In this document: one piece after another, positions 17,945 through 27,209 of the stretch
How positions within the stretch are numbered: position 1 is the first letter of the stretch
Layout of the letters: each line of letters opens with the position of its first letter
NCBI RefSeq assembly: GCF_002252525.1
Contig: NZ_NNRM01000006.1
Span: 186,001 to 250,000 of the forward strand
Direction: 5' to 3'
Source: Brucella pseudogrignonensis
GTDB taxonomy: Bacteria > Pseudomonadota > Alphaproteobacteria > Rhizobiales > Rhizobiaceae
Length of the DNA stretch: 64,000 nt
Made by a program: the position numbers and the translations under genes
Notes under the pieces: generated by a model
What the model was told of the DNA's origin: nothing
Seen by the model: the letters and a program-made list of their open reading frames with translations, nothing else
The model's database searches: none

Positions 17945-18036
17945 AAAATGAAACCGGGCGCGGATATTTCCGTCACCCGGTTTCCCCTCTGGCCACTATT
18001 CGAGAAAGTATCCTCCCTTTCACCGAATAGCCTGCT
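17945..18036 (-). ncRNA. Candidate sRNA or structured leader upstream of ettA
   Basis: On the minus strand two hairpins occur in tandem. The first has arms CTATTCG and CGAATAG around a purine-rich AAAGGGAGGATA loop. The second has perfect 9-bp arms GAAACCGGG (17976-17984 complement) and CCCGGTTTC followed by ATTTTATC, resembling a terminator. It may be a free small RNA or an attenuator in the ettA 5' leader, which starts 142 bp further on. No clear promoter was found, so support is structural only. Confidence 0.4.
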
Positions 18037-18262
18037 AGTTATGCCTTAACGACTGGAATTCGACGCCCCTGAATTCTCTTCAAAACTCCGTCCATATCCC
18101 CTGATAAAGATAGATTTGCCTAGGATTTCGCGGTTTTCAAGCGGAATTTGCTCAAAAATTGCAAATGCCTAAAATTAGTTCATTCAACCTTTGGATGCCT
18201 TTTTTAAAGACGCTACCAAAAGACAATTTGACTATTTGCGCAGCATAAATTCAGATGATCCC

Positions 18263-19216
18263 ATGTCATTTGAAACCATCAATCGCTTGCCCCTCTCAGA
18301 CGGAACCGAACTGCCATACCGTCAGTCGTTGTCCGCTGCGCAAGACGCCCCAAAGGCTATCGTGCACATCTGCCATGGGCTTGCCGAACATTCGGCTCGT
18401 TATGCGCGCTTCGCAAAGGCGCTTAATCAAGCGGGCTACCACGTCTATGCACATGATCACCGTGGTCATGGTGCAAACATAAGTCCTCATGCACCAAGAG
18501 GAATGTTTGCACAAAAAGACGGCCATAGAGTGGCCATCGACGATATTCTCGCACTAAACCGCCATATTCATGCGGCCTATCCCGGCGTGCCTGTGGTTTT
18601 ATTCGGCCACTCGATGGGTGGACTTATCGCACTGAACTATGCGCTTGCACATTCAGATACCATCGATGCAGCTGCAGTCTGGAATGCCAATTTCAATGGC
18701 GGCATCGAAAACAGTGCTGCCATGGCGCTGTTGAAGGCGGAACGGATGTTCAAGGGCTCCGACGTTCCAAGCTCGATCCTGCCGAAGCTCACTTTCCGCG
18801 CATGGGGAACATCCATTCCCGGCCATAAAACGCCTTTCGACTGGCTCTCGCGCGATCCGGCAGAGGTTGAAGCCTATGTGAATGATCCGCTCTGCGGCTT
18901 CGACGCGAGTGTTGCACTCTGGATCGACGTCTTTCGTATGATGAAAGCTGGTGCAACCGACAGCAATTTTGCGGGTATCCGCAAAGATTTGCCTTTCAAT
19001 CTGGTTGGAGGCACTGAGGATCCTGCAACAGACAAGGCCAAAGCGACGCGTAAACTTGCGGACAGAATGCAGGCCATGGGCTTCAGCAAGGTCACTTGCA
19101 CGATTTACCCCGGCACGCGCCACGAAAGCCTCAATGACATCAACCGGGATGAAGTGACGCAGAATTTTCTGGATTGGCTTGCAGAGGTACTTCCGTCTGG
19201 ACATATGTCGGAGTAA
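18263..19216 (+). CDS. Alpha/beta hydrolase, lysophospholipase/monoacylglycerol lipase type
   Basis: A 317-residue serine hydrolase of the Hydrolase_4/PldB group. Family marks are the oxyanion block VHICHGLAEHSARYARFAKAL, YAHDHRGHG, and the nucleophile elbow LFGHSMGGLIAL; candidate triad partners are Asp in GGTEDPATD and His in YPGTRHESLND. It probably splits lysophospholipids or monoacylglycerols; the substrate is not proven by sequence. The ATG at 18263 is chosen because the family homology begins just after it. A TTG 24 codons earlier is open but lacks a ribosome site. No signal peptide, so cytoplasmic. Confidence 0.85.
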   Translation: MSFETINRLPLSDGTELPYRQSLSAAQDAPKAIVHICHGLAEHSARYARFAKALNQAGYHVYAHDHRGHGANISPHAPRGMFAQKDGHRVAIDDILALNRHIHAAYPGVPVVLFGHSMGGLIALNYALAHSDTIDAAAVWNANFNGGIENSAAMALLKAERMFKGSDVPSSILPKLTFRAWGTSIPGHKTPFDWLSRDPAEVEAYVNDPLCGFDASVALWIDVFRMMKAGATDSNFAGIRKDLPFNLVGGTEDPATDKAKATRKLADRMQAMGFSKVTCTIYPGTRHESLNDINRDEVTQNFLDWLAEVLPSGHMSE

Positions 19217-19383
19217 AAGCGGCTGATAAACAACTATCCGGTCCAACTCACGATTTCTTGAAACACTTGGTTTGCCCGGCAATCAATGTTATGGAGCCCG
19301 CCTTGCGCGCTACAGGGCACCTGTACTGAGATATTAAGCACACGATTTTACGGCAAATGCGCAAGGAATGAAGGAAGCTCCGC

Positions 19384-20115
19384 TTGGCAACACCAACGAT
19401 TTCTGTGGTCATCCCCTGCCGCAATGAGGCCGACAATCTCGCTTTTCTGCTCGACGAAGTCGATAGCGCCATGCTGGGTCGCGCGTATGAAGTGATCGTC
19501 GTTGACGATGGCTCGACAGATTCCACCAGTGATGTGCTGGCTGGTCGCATCCATGCAGGCAAGCCGCTGCGCCATATCCGCCACGACCGTTCATCCGGGC
19601 AGAGCGCTGCTTTGCGCTCCGGTGTTTTCGCAGCTCGTGGCCAGATTGTTGTGACGATGGACGGCGACGGACAGAATAATCCAGCCTATCTGCCAGCACT
19701 TGCAGACGCTTTGATCAATGCAGGCCCGGCTTTTGGTATCGCCGCCGGTCAGCGTCTCAAGCGCACCGACACCAAACTCAAGCAGCTTTCCTCACGCTTT
19801 GCCAACAATCTGCGCGGCGCGATCCTGAAGGACAAGACACGCGATTCCGGTTGCGGCCTCAAAGCACTGCACACTGAACTTTTCCGACAGCTGCCATTTT
19901 TTGACGGCTGGCATCGTTATCTGCCAGCGCTGGCCCTGCGCGAAGGCTTTGATGTCGTCCACATCGATGTCACTGACCGCGAACGCCGCCATGGCAAATC
20001 CAACTACGGCATTCTCGACCGTGGCCTGCGCGGCATTCTCGACCTTTATGGCGTATGGTGGCTGCGCAAGCGTCGCAAGGTTGTGCCGCGCGTGACGGAG
20101 ATTACCCATGACTGA
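19384..20115 (+). CDS. GT2 family glycosyltransferase, polyprenyl-phosphate sugar transferase-like (RgtE-like)
   Basis: A 243-residue family 2 transferase. The N-terminus TISVVIPCRNEADNLAFLLDEV, then VIVVDDGSTDST, ATMDGDGQNNP-type DxD (VTMDGDGQNN) and a late RERRHGKSNYG block match dolichol/polyprenyl-phosphate hexosyl transferases. It lacks the C-terminal membrane helices of DPM1-type bacterial GtrB proteins. The start is a TTG with GAAGGA 8-9 nt upstream. It overlaps the next gene (LAB_N protein) by 8 nt. In Rhizobium a similar pair, RgtE and RgtF, makes dodecaprenyl-phosphate galacturonic acid for lipid A and core modification; I infer a comparable role. Confidence 0.85.
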   Translation: MATPTISVVIPCRNEADNLAFLLDEVDSAMLGRAYEVIVVDDGSTDSTSDVLAGRIHAGKPLRHIRHDRSSGQSAALRSGVFAARGQIVVTMDGDGQNNPAYLPALADALINAGPAFGIAAGQRLKRTDTKLKQLSSRFANNLRGAILKDKTRDSGCGLKALHTELFRQLPFFDGWHRYLPALALREGFDVVHIDVTDRERRHGKSNYGILDRGLRGILDLYGVWWLRKRRKVVPRVTEITHD

Positions 20116-20437
20116 TATTTTCAACAGCCTCGCTCAATGGCTGCACGATGTGTTCGTCGCACAATGGGATGGCTGGATCATTCTGGGCTTTATCGCACAA
20201 GCCTGTTTCACAATGCGCTTCGTCGTGCAGTGGCTGGCATCTGAAAAGGCCAAGAAAAGCGTTATGCCGGTGGCATTCTGGTTCTTTTCGCTGTTTGGCG
20301 GCGCGTTGCTGCTGATTTATGCGATACAGCGCAAGGATCCGGTCTTCATCGCGGGCCAGGCTCTGGGCCTTATCGTTTATGTCCGCAATCTCTGGCTGAT
20401 TGCTAACGAGAAGAAGCGCGTGGCAGCGGCTGACTAG
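20108..20437 (+). CDS. LAB_N (lipid-A-disaccharide synthase N-terminal-like) membrane protein (RgtF-like)
   Basis: A 109-residue membrane protein consisting only of a LAB_N domain, with three hydrophobic segments (about 22-42, 55-75, 80-97). The block IAQACFTMRFVVQWLASEKAKKSVMPVAFWFFSLFGGALLLIYAI is the family signature. It is not LpxB: the catalytic glycosyltransferase part is absent. It overlaps the upstream GT2 gene by 8 nt. The arrangement fits RgtE/RgtF, where this small protein is needed for the polyprenyl-linked sugar donor. The usual third partner, an ArnT/GT83-type transferase, is not next door. Confidence 0.87.
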   Translation: MTDIFNSLAQWLHDVFVAQWDGWIILGFIAQACFTMRFVVQWLASEKAKKSVMPVAFWFFSLFGGALLLIYAIQRKDPVFIAGQALGLIVYVRNLWLIANEKKRVAAAD

Positions 20438-20460
20438 TTCGCTGTTCACAGCTCAAAATC

Positions 20461-20496
20461 AAAACGCCGATCTGATGAGTTCAGATCGGCGTTTTT
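20461..20496. terminator. Bidirectional terminator between LAB_N gene and ugd
   Basis: Perfect arms AACGCCGATCTGA and TCAGATCGGCGTT with a 5-nt loop, followed by TTTTTGTTTT rightward and TTTTGATTTT leftward. Confidence 0.9.
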
Positions 20497-20503
20497 GTTT
20501 TAG

Positions 20504-21817
20504 CTACTGGATTTTTAGAGTCCGCCCCACTGAGCGATAATCAAGTCCGGTTCCGGCCACATCATCGGCTTTATAGACATTGCGAAGATCAATCAGCACA
20601 TTGCCTTCCATCGCATTGGCGACACGCTTCAGATCAAGTGCGCGATAGGCATTCCATTCGGTGAGCAGCGCCACAACGCCTGCGCCTTTTGCGGCCTCAT
20701 AGGCGGAGCTGCACCAGATCACATCCGGCAATACTGCCTTTGCAGCATCCATCGCTTCCGGATCATGCGCACGAACAGAGAGGCCAGCCTTCTGGATAGC
20801 CGCAATGATATCGAGCGACGGCGATTCACGAATATCGTCCGTGTTCGGTTTGAAGGCGACACCAAGCACGGCAACCGTATTCGCGCCGCTTTCGCGAGCC
20901 GCTGTAACGATGCGCTCTGCCATTGCTTGCTTGCGCGCCTCATTGACCGAAATCACTTCCTCGATCAGCGACTGCGGCGCATCATATTTCTTGCCGGTTG
21001 CAGCAAAGGCGCGCGTATCTTTCGGGAAGCAGGAACCGCCAAAGCCCGGGCCAGCATGGAGGAATTTCGAACCGATGCGGTTATCCATGCCGATGGCGCG
21101 CGCGACTTCCTGCACATTACCGCCGGTCTTTTCGCAAAGATCGGCTACCTGATTGATGAAAGTCACCTTCATCGCAAGAAAAGCGTTGGCCGCATATTTG
21201 ATGATTTCCGCGTTCTCCAGCGACGTGACCACCATCGGCGTTTCACGCAGATAAAGCGGACGATAAAGCCGCTGCATCGCAGCCTTACCACGCTCATCAT
21301 CAACACCAACGACAACGCGATCAGGGCGCATGAAATCTTCAATCGCAGAGCCTTCACGCAGGAATTCTGGATTTGAAACCATCGAAAAGGCAACGCCCGG
21401 ACGCGCTTGCGCGATACGATCACGAATGCGCGCATTGGTGCCAACAACAACGGTCGATTTAATGACGACCACCGCCCCCGGCTTCATGGCAGCAGCAATT
21501 TCATCAGCAGCAGCTTCAATATATTGCAGATCGGCCTCGCCATCGCCACGCCGCGACGGCGTGCCAACGGCGATCAGGATGACATCGGCATCGGCAACGC
21601 TGCTCGCCAGATCGGTGCTGAACTCCAGCCGCCCGTCACGAATATTCCGGCCCATAAGCTCATCAAGCCCCGGCTCGAATATCGTAACCTTACCCGCTTC
21701 AAGCCGTTCGATGATCGAAGGATTCTTGTCGACACAGGTGACGTGAAAGCCGAATTCGGCAAAACACACGCCCGAAACCAGACCCACATAGCCCGTCCCG
21801 ATCATCGCCAGCTTCAT
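20504..21817 (-). CDS. ugd: UDP-glucose 6-dehydrogenase
   Basis: Oxidises UDP-glucose to UDP-glucuronate with 2 NAD+, the precursor of glucuronic and galacturonic acid in LPS and exopolysaccharide. The 437-residue protein has the usual length. Rossmann motif GTGYVGLVSGVCFAEFG at the start, ESTVVVGT-like KSTVVVGTNARIRD, the catalytic Cys in GPGFGGSCFPKDTRA, and the C-terminal KPNTDDIRESPSLDII block are all present. It converges on the GT2/LAB_N pair, which is a functional hint that the transferred sugar could be galacturonic acid. The rhizobial name rkpK is also used. Confidence 0.96.
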   Translation of the reverse strand: MKLAMIGTGYVGLVSGVCFAEFGFHVTCVDKNPSIIERLEAGKVTIFEPGLDELMGRNIRDGRLEFSTDLASSVADADVILIAVGTPSRRGDGEADLQYIEAAADEIAAAMKPGAVVVIKSTVVVGTNARIRDRIAQARPGVAFSMVSNPEFLREGSAIEDFMRPDRVVVGVDDERGKAAMQRLYRPLYLRETPMVVTSLENAEIIKYAANAFLAMKVTFINQVADLCEKTGGNVQEVARAIGMDNRIGSKFLHAGPGFGGSCFPKDTRAFAATGKKYDAPQSLIEEVISVNEARKQAMAERIVTAARESGANTVAVLGVAFKPNTDDIRESPSLDIIAAIQKAGLSVRAHDPEAMDAAKAVLPDVIWCSSAYEAAKGAGVVALLTEWNAYRALDLKRVANAMEGNVLIDLRNVYKADDVAGTGLDYRSVGRTLKIQ

Positions 21818-21875
21818 AAGTTTAGACCTTTTTGTTCATCGCAAGCCTGCTGAACCAGTTGAGATTTCGGTTATG

Positions 21876-21969
21876 GCCTGTCGAAAATGTTGGTTTTCGA
21901 GACCCGAAGCGCAGCGTACTTTGGGGTACGTGAGCACCGGAAGCTCAAAAACCGATATTTGCAGACGGC
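21876..21969. repeat. Long imperfect palindrome (about 94 bp)
   Basis: Outer arms GCCTG...AAAATGTTGGTTTTCGAG and CTCAAAAACCGATATT...GGC pair imperfectly over about 30 positions. Inside them a central hairpin CGTAC/GTACG (21915-21930) has a TTTGGG loop. It fills the gap between ugd and the downstream end of the lyxose isomerase gene. It looks like a REP or MITE-type element, or a large terminator for the isomerase. Confidence 0.55.
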
Positions 21970-21991
21970 TAGAGCCGGAATATCGCTAGGT

Positions 21992-22678
21992 TCAGAGCCA
22001 TTTATCATAATCTGATACCAGCAGATGTACTGGCTGTTCGTTTTCTTCAATATTGGAAAAACGTCCGATCGGCTCACGGAAAATATTATCTGTCAGATCG
22101 TCGTTCACTGTCGATACTTCACCGATCAGCACATCGGCGCCTTCACCCCAAAAAGCGTGCCAGTTGCCCGGCAGAAGCGTGACGCTTTCACCCGGACGCA
22201 GCTTCAGGTGAGCACCAGCCTTTTGCGTCACGAGACGGCCATCGGTTGCAACCGTTACATCGGTTTCTTCATCGACGCTGCCATCGGCGCGCGAATTGAA
22301 GAGTTCCAGTACCAACGTGCCACCACCGCGATTAATGATGTCTTCTGCTTTCACCACATGACGATGCATCGGCGAAAGCTGATTCTTGCGCGAGATCATA
22401 ATCTTTTCGGCATAAAGCATACCGCCACCGCGCTTGAGGTCCTCGGCATTGCCGTTGCGCGTGGTGAAGAGGAACAGACCAAGATCCGCAAACTTGCCCT
22501 GACCGTAATCCGTAATGTCCCAGCCAAGACGACCATCGAGAATGGCCTTTGCATCACTCGAAGTGCGCGTTTTCAGCTCTTCTGGCGACCAATAAGCAAA
22601 AGGAGGCATGACGTAGCCAAAGGAACGAATGAAGGCGTCGCTCTCGCGGATAATCTCATTGATTTCTGAACGTTTCAT
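21992..22678 (-). CDS. D-lyxose ketol-isomerase family protein (cupin)
   Basis: A 228-residue protein of the D-lyxose isomerase (Lyx_isomer) family, which interconverts D-lyxose and D-xylulose, often also D-mannose and D-fructose, with Mn. Metal-ligand candidates lie in PMHRHVVKAEDIINRGGG (His, His, Glu) and LPGNWHAFWG (His). The LGWDITDYGQGKF and YAEKIMISRKNQ segments are family-typical. The second of two in-frame ATG codons is preferred: GGGAGG lies 10 nt before it. No sugar transporter is adjacent, so the physiological substrate is unclear. Confidence 0.88.
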   Translation of the reverse strand: MKRSEINEIIRESDAFIRSFGYVMPPFAYWSPEELKTRTSSDAKAILDGRLGWDITDYGQGKFADLGLFLFTTRNGNAEDLKRGGGMLYAEKIMISRKNQLSPMHRHVVKAEDIINRGGGTLVLELFNSRADGSVDEETDVTVATDGRLVTQKAGAHLKLRPGESVTLLPGNWHAFWGEGADVLIGEVSTVNDDLTDNIFREPIGRFSNIEENEQPVHLLVSDYDKWL

Positions 22679-22811
22679 GGCCTCTGAACCTCCCATGGAA
22701 TGAAACCGAATATATTTCGCAGTTTGGTAACTGCCTTTTTAGCCTCTTGGCAATCCCACAAGAGAGAGTCTCACACAATTGCGAAGTCCGGCATCATTCT
22801 CAGCGCGTCAT
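22679..22811. other. Intergenic DNA upstream of the lyxose isomerase gene
   Basis: Short AT-rich stretch that should carry the isomerase promoter. No structured element seen before the repeat copy that follows. Confidence 0.4.
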
Positions 22812-22895
22812 TTTGGAGCATATCCCGAAAAGTATGAAGCGGTTTTCGGACAAGATACGCGTCGAAACAACGAGTTAGAGCACCGATCAGCTGGA
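22812..22895. repeat. Copy of the dispersed intergenic repeat family
   Basis: Motif order GGAGCATATCCCGAAAAG, TGAAGCGGTTTTC, GATACGCGTC, AAACAA, AGTTAGAGC. It aligns block by block with the copies at 28.9 and 59.1 kb and near 1.55 kb, differing mainly in the central CGG/GCG block. Confidence 0.7.
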
Positions 22896-24399
<1,504 letters not shown>

Positions 24400-24431
24400 A
24401 CTGTAATACGTATTGAAGAAGTGAGAAGGCC

Positions 24432-25544
24432 ATGCAGCCTCTGAAATATCTGGACGAGATGCTGCCGTGGAACGACAGGTTGCAGATGCTGCAATGCATC
24501 TCGGCCATCGAAGAAGCGCCAGACGTTATGACCTTCTCCTTCAAAACGCTGGAGGACAACTGGTTCCGCTATACGCCGGGTCAGTTCGTCACTCTTGAAC
24601 TGCCGATTGAACGGGCCGATGGATTGGGGCCGGTGCTGCGAACCTACACGCTGTCATCGACCCCTTCCCGGCCCTATCATATCTCTGTCACCGTCAAAGC
24701 GCAGAAAGATAGCATCGGCACGCGCTGGATGCTCGATCATCTGCGCCCACCGATGACCATCAAGGCCTATGGCCCAAATGGCGACTTTTCGCTCGCCAAT
24801 CATCCGAGTGAAAAATATCTCTTCATTTCGGCTGGCTCCGGCATCACACCAATGGTTTCGATGACGCGCTGGCTATTTGATTGCGCACCGGCAACCGATG
24901 TCGCCTTCATCAATTGCGCGCGCTCCCCCGACGACATCATCTTCCGCAAGGAGCTTGAATTGCTCTCTGGCCGCATGGAAGCCATGCGCCTTGCATTCAT
25001 CGTCGAGCAATCATCCGCCCGCCATGTCTGGCCCGGCCTGCATGGACGTATCGACCGTGCCCGGCTCGAACTGCTGGCGCCGGATTTTCTGCATCGCAAA
25101 GTATTCTGCTGCGGTCCTGAGCCGTTCATGAATGGCGTGCGTGGCCTTTTGGAACAATCCGGCTTCAACATGGCCAACTATCATCAGGAAAGCTTCCAGC
25201 CTGCGACCGAAATCTCTGCCGTTCCAGTGCCTTCTGCTCTGGCGGTGGATACACCGGCGGCTCCGGTAAAGCCCGCTGTCGCACCAGCCAGCGTCGTCTT
25301 CAGCCTGTCCGGCGTTGAAGTCGAATGCACTGAAAATGACACAATCCTTTTGGCAGCGCGCAATGGCGGGCTCAAAATCCCGAGCGCCTGCGAGTTCGGC
25401 ATCTGTGGCACCTGCAAGGTCAAATGCGTCGGCGGTGAAACCGAAATGAACCACAATGGCGGCATTCGTGACGACGAGATCGCGGAAGGCTACATACTTG
25501 CCTGTTGCAGCCGTCCGCGTGGTCGTGTCGAAATTGATGCCTGA
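24432..25544 (+). CDS. Hybrid flavin/[2Fe-2S] reductase partner, GbcB-like
   Basis: The electron-transfer partner of the upstream Rieske oxygenase, 370 residues. An FAD-binding domain (about 15-115) has RTYTLSSTPSRPYHISVTVK; the NAD(P)-binding domain (about 120-240) has LFISAGSGITPMVSM and VFCCGPEPFMNGV; a Pro/Ala-rich linker (about 260-285) leads to a C-terminal plant-type ferredoxin with the cysteine pattern CEFGICGTCKVKC and a final C near residue 360. This domain order is that of class IA-like reductases such as GbcB. The gene ends one base before the convergent PhnA-domain gene. Confidence 0.85.
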   Translation: MQPLKYLDEMLPWNDRLQMLQCISAIEEAPDVMTFSFKTLEDNWFRYTPGQFVTLELPIERADGLGPVLRTYTLSSTPSRPYHISVTVKAQKDSIGTRWMLDHLRPPMTIKAYGPNGDFSLANHPSEKYLFISAGSGITPMVSMTRWLFDCAPATDVAFINCARSPDDIIFRKELELLSGRMEAMRLAFIVEQSSARHVWPGLHGRIDRARLELLAPDFLHRKVFCCGPEPFMNGVRGLLEQSGFNMANYHQESFQPATEISAVPVPSALAVDTPAAPVKPAVAPASVVFSLSGVEVECTENDTILLAARNGGLKIPSACEFGICGTCKVKCVGGETEMNHNGGIRDDEIAEGYILACCSRPRGRVEIDA

Positions 25545-25766
25545 TTAGGCTTTTTTCAAAAACTCAGTACGCAGCACGAGGCCTTTGACTTGCTTTGTGC
25601 TGCAATCAACTTCGTCTGGATTTCCAGTCAGGCGAATGCCCTTGACCAGCGTACCACGCTTGAGCGTGGTTGATGTTCCTTTGACCTTCAAATCCTTGAT
25701 GAGCGTAACAGAATCGCCGTCGTTCAGCTGCGTTCCGTTGCTGTCGCGCGTGATTTCATCGGTCAT
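25545..25766 (-). CDS. PhnA-domain protein (YjdM C-terminal domain only)
   Basis: A 73-residue protein matching the PhnA family beta domain: VKDSNGTQLNDGDSV-like RDSNGTQLNDGDSVTLIKDLKVKG, then LKRGTLVKGIRLTGNPDEVDC and GLVLRTEFLKK. The zinc-ribbon N-terminal domain present in E. coli YjdM is missing, as in many alphaproteobacterial members. Despite the name, YjdM is not a proven phosphonate enzyme, so function is open. Its stop codon abuts the gbcB-like stop on the other strand with no gap. Confidence 0.87.
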   Translation of the reverse strand: MTDEITRDSNGTQLNDGDSVTLIKDLKVKGTSTTLKRGTLVKGIRLTGNPDEVDCSTKQVKGLVLRTEFLKKA

Positions 25767-25897
25767 GACTACCCCCTGTTCAAGTAAAGAAAGTAGGTCG
25801 GTAGCACCAAAGACAATGTAATACCAGAACGCGGATAATTGCTGGCAAGCACCCTTGCCGCTGATTATAATCGCATCAAAGCAGTCAGGAGCATTTT

Positions 25898-26527
25898 ATG
25901 ATCGGTCATGCCCTTCTCGTCGTTGATGTGCAAAATGATTTCTGCCCCGGTGGTGCACTGGCTGTCGATAAGGGCGATGAAATTCTGCCCGCTATCAACC
26001 GGCTGATCGATGAGAGCGAACATGTCATTCTGACACAGGACTGGCACCCTGCGGGTCACTCAAGCTTTGCCACAAGCCATTCTGGTAAGAAGCCATTCGA
26101 CACCATCGATATGCCTTATGGCCCACAAACATTATGGCCCGACCATTGTGTGCAAGGCACGCATGGAGCCGACTTTCATCCAGATTTAAATTGGACGCGC
26201 GCGCAGCTCGTTATTCGCAAAGGCTTCCGCATTGGCGTAGACAGCTATTCCTCTTTTTATGAAAACGACCGGCAGACGCCGACCGGTCTTTCCGGATACT
26301 TGCGTGACCGCAACATTGGCTCTCTGACAATCGCTGGACTGGCAACTGATTTCTGCGTTGCCTATTCCGCGCTCGACGCCGTGTCACATGGCTTTCGTGT
26401 GCGCGTTCGGCTCGACGCCTGTCGCGGCATCGACATAGGCGGATCGATGGACACCATGCTCAATCAAATGCAAAAGGCGGGCGTTGAACTCATCAACGAA
26501 CCCGCCCTTGCATCTCATTTCATCTGA
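25898..26527 (+). CDS. pncA: Nicotinamidase (bifunctional nicotinamidase/pyrazinamidase)
   Basis: Hydrolyses nicotinamide to nicotinic acid in NAD salvage. The 209-residue protein has the isochorismatase-like fold with catalytic Asp10 in LVVDVQNDF, a catalytic Lys in VIRKGF and the nucleophilic Cys in GLATDFCV; metal ligands lie in TQDWHPAGHSSF. It also should activate pyrazinamide. AGGAG lies 6 nt before the start. Single gene between PhnA-domain and DUF2165 genes; its stop is adjacent to the stop of the convergent gene (26527/26528). Confidence 0.95.
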   Translation: MIGHALLVVDVQNDFCPGGALAVDKGDEILPAINRLIDESEHVILTQDWHPAGHSSFATSHSGKKPFDTIDMPYGPQTLWPDHCVQGTHGADFHPDLNWTRAQLVIRKGFRIGVDSYSSFYENDRQTPTGLSGYLRDRNIGSLTIAGLATDFCVAYSALDAVSHGFRVRVRLDACRGIDIGGSMDTMLNQMQKAGVELINEPALASHFI

Positions 26528-27028
26528 TTATTTTTCGATCTCGCCATCCGGCAGGACGACATAGATCAGCACGGCAATGATGGTGATGAAGAAGCGGAAG
26601 GCGGATTCGATACCGTTCCAGGTTGAAGACATCCACATACCGAACCATTCGCCGCCAATCGACATGAAGCCTACCTGCCAGACGAGGAAGCCAACAGACA
26701 GGCCAGCAATTGCCCATTTCTTTGAGTGATTGAAGCTCTTTGCATCACCACTCAGGCGACCGAACATGGCAAAAGCACCAATCCAGCAAAGAATTGCCGT
26801 CAATGTCTCTGCCGCGATAATCAGAATGTATCCGGCATTATGTAGGAAGTTGCTGTCGATCGCGCGATATTTGATGGTTGCGTCCGGAAAGATCGTATCC
26901 ATCAGAAGCACATGCTGGACGAAAGCAAAATTGCTTCCGTAGTCTGTGATATTGCCGAACGAAACGAGTGTTGCGAAGAAAGCGATTGCCGCGACAAAGG
27001 CGGTTTTGCTCAAACGAGTAACGACCAT
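26528..27028 (-). CDS. DUF2165 small integral membrane protein
   Basis: A 166-residue inner-membrane protein of the DUF2165 family with four predicted helices (about 8-28, 65-92, 107-127, 142-160). The block FGNITDYGSNFAFVQHVLLMDTIFP is the family signature, and the IGGEWFGMW segment is also conserved in my recollection. No function is known. GAGGGG lies a few bases before the ATG. Leftward single gene. Confidence 0.85.
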   Translation of the reverse strand: MVVTRLSKTAFVAAIAFFATLVSFGNITDYGSNFAFVQHVLLMDTIFPDATIKYRAIDSNFLHNAGYILIIAAETLTAILCWIGAFAMFGRLSGDAKSFNHSKKWAIAGLSVGFLVWQVGFMSIGGEWFGMWMSSTWNGIESAFRFFITIIAVLIYVVLPDGEIEK

Positions 27029-27157
27029 GGAAGACCCCTCTCCAAAAAAGTCGTAGCCGCTGGCTTATAGGCTTGCGGCATATGCTGATATGCTCCGGCC
27101 TATCAGCGCCGGGAGCTCACCAAAGCTCGCTAACTCTGCTGATTCCGTCAAGCCTCA

Positions 27158-27185
27158 AGAAAAAAGGAGGCTTTCGCCTCCCTTT
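27158..27185 (-). terminator. Terminator after the DUF475 gene
   Basis: GGAGGC and GCCTCC arms with a 4-nt loop; the minus strand continues with TTTTTTCTT. Located 25 bp after the stop of the leftward gene. Confidence 0.75.
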
Positions 27186-27209
27186 CTCGTTTCGCTTGTA
27201 AGCCGTTTA

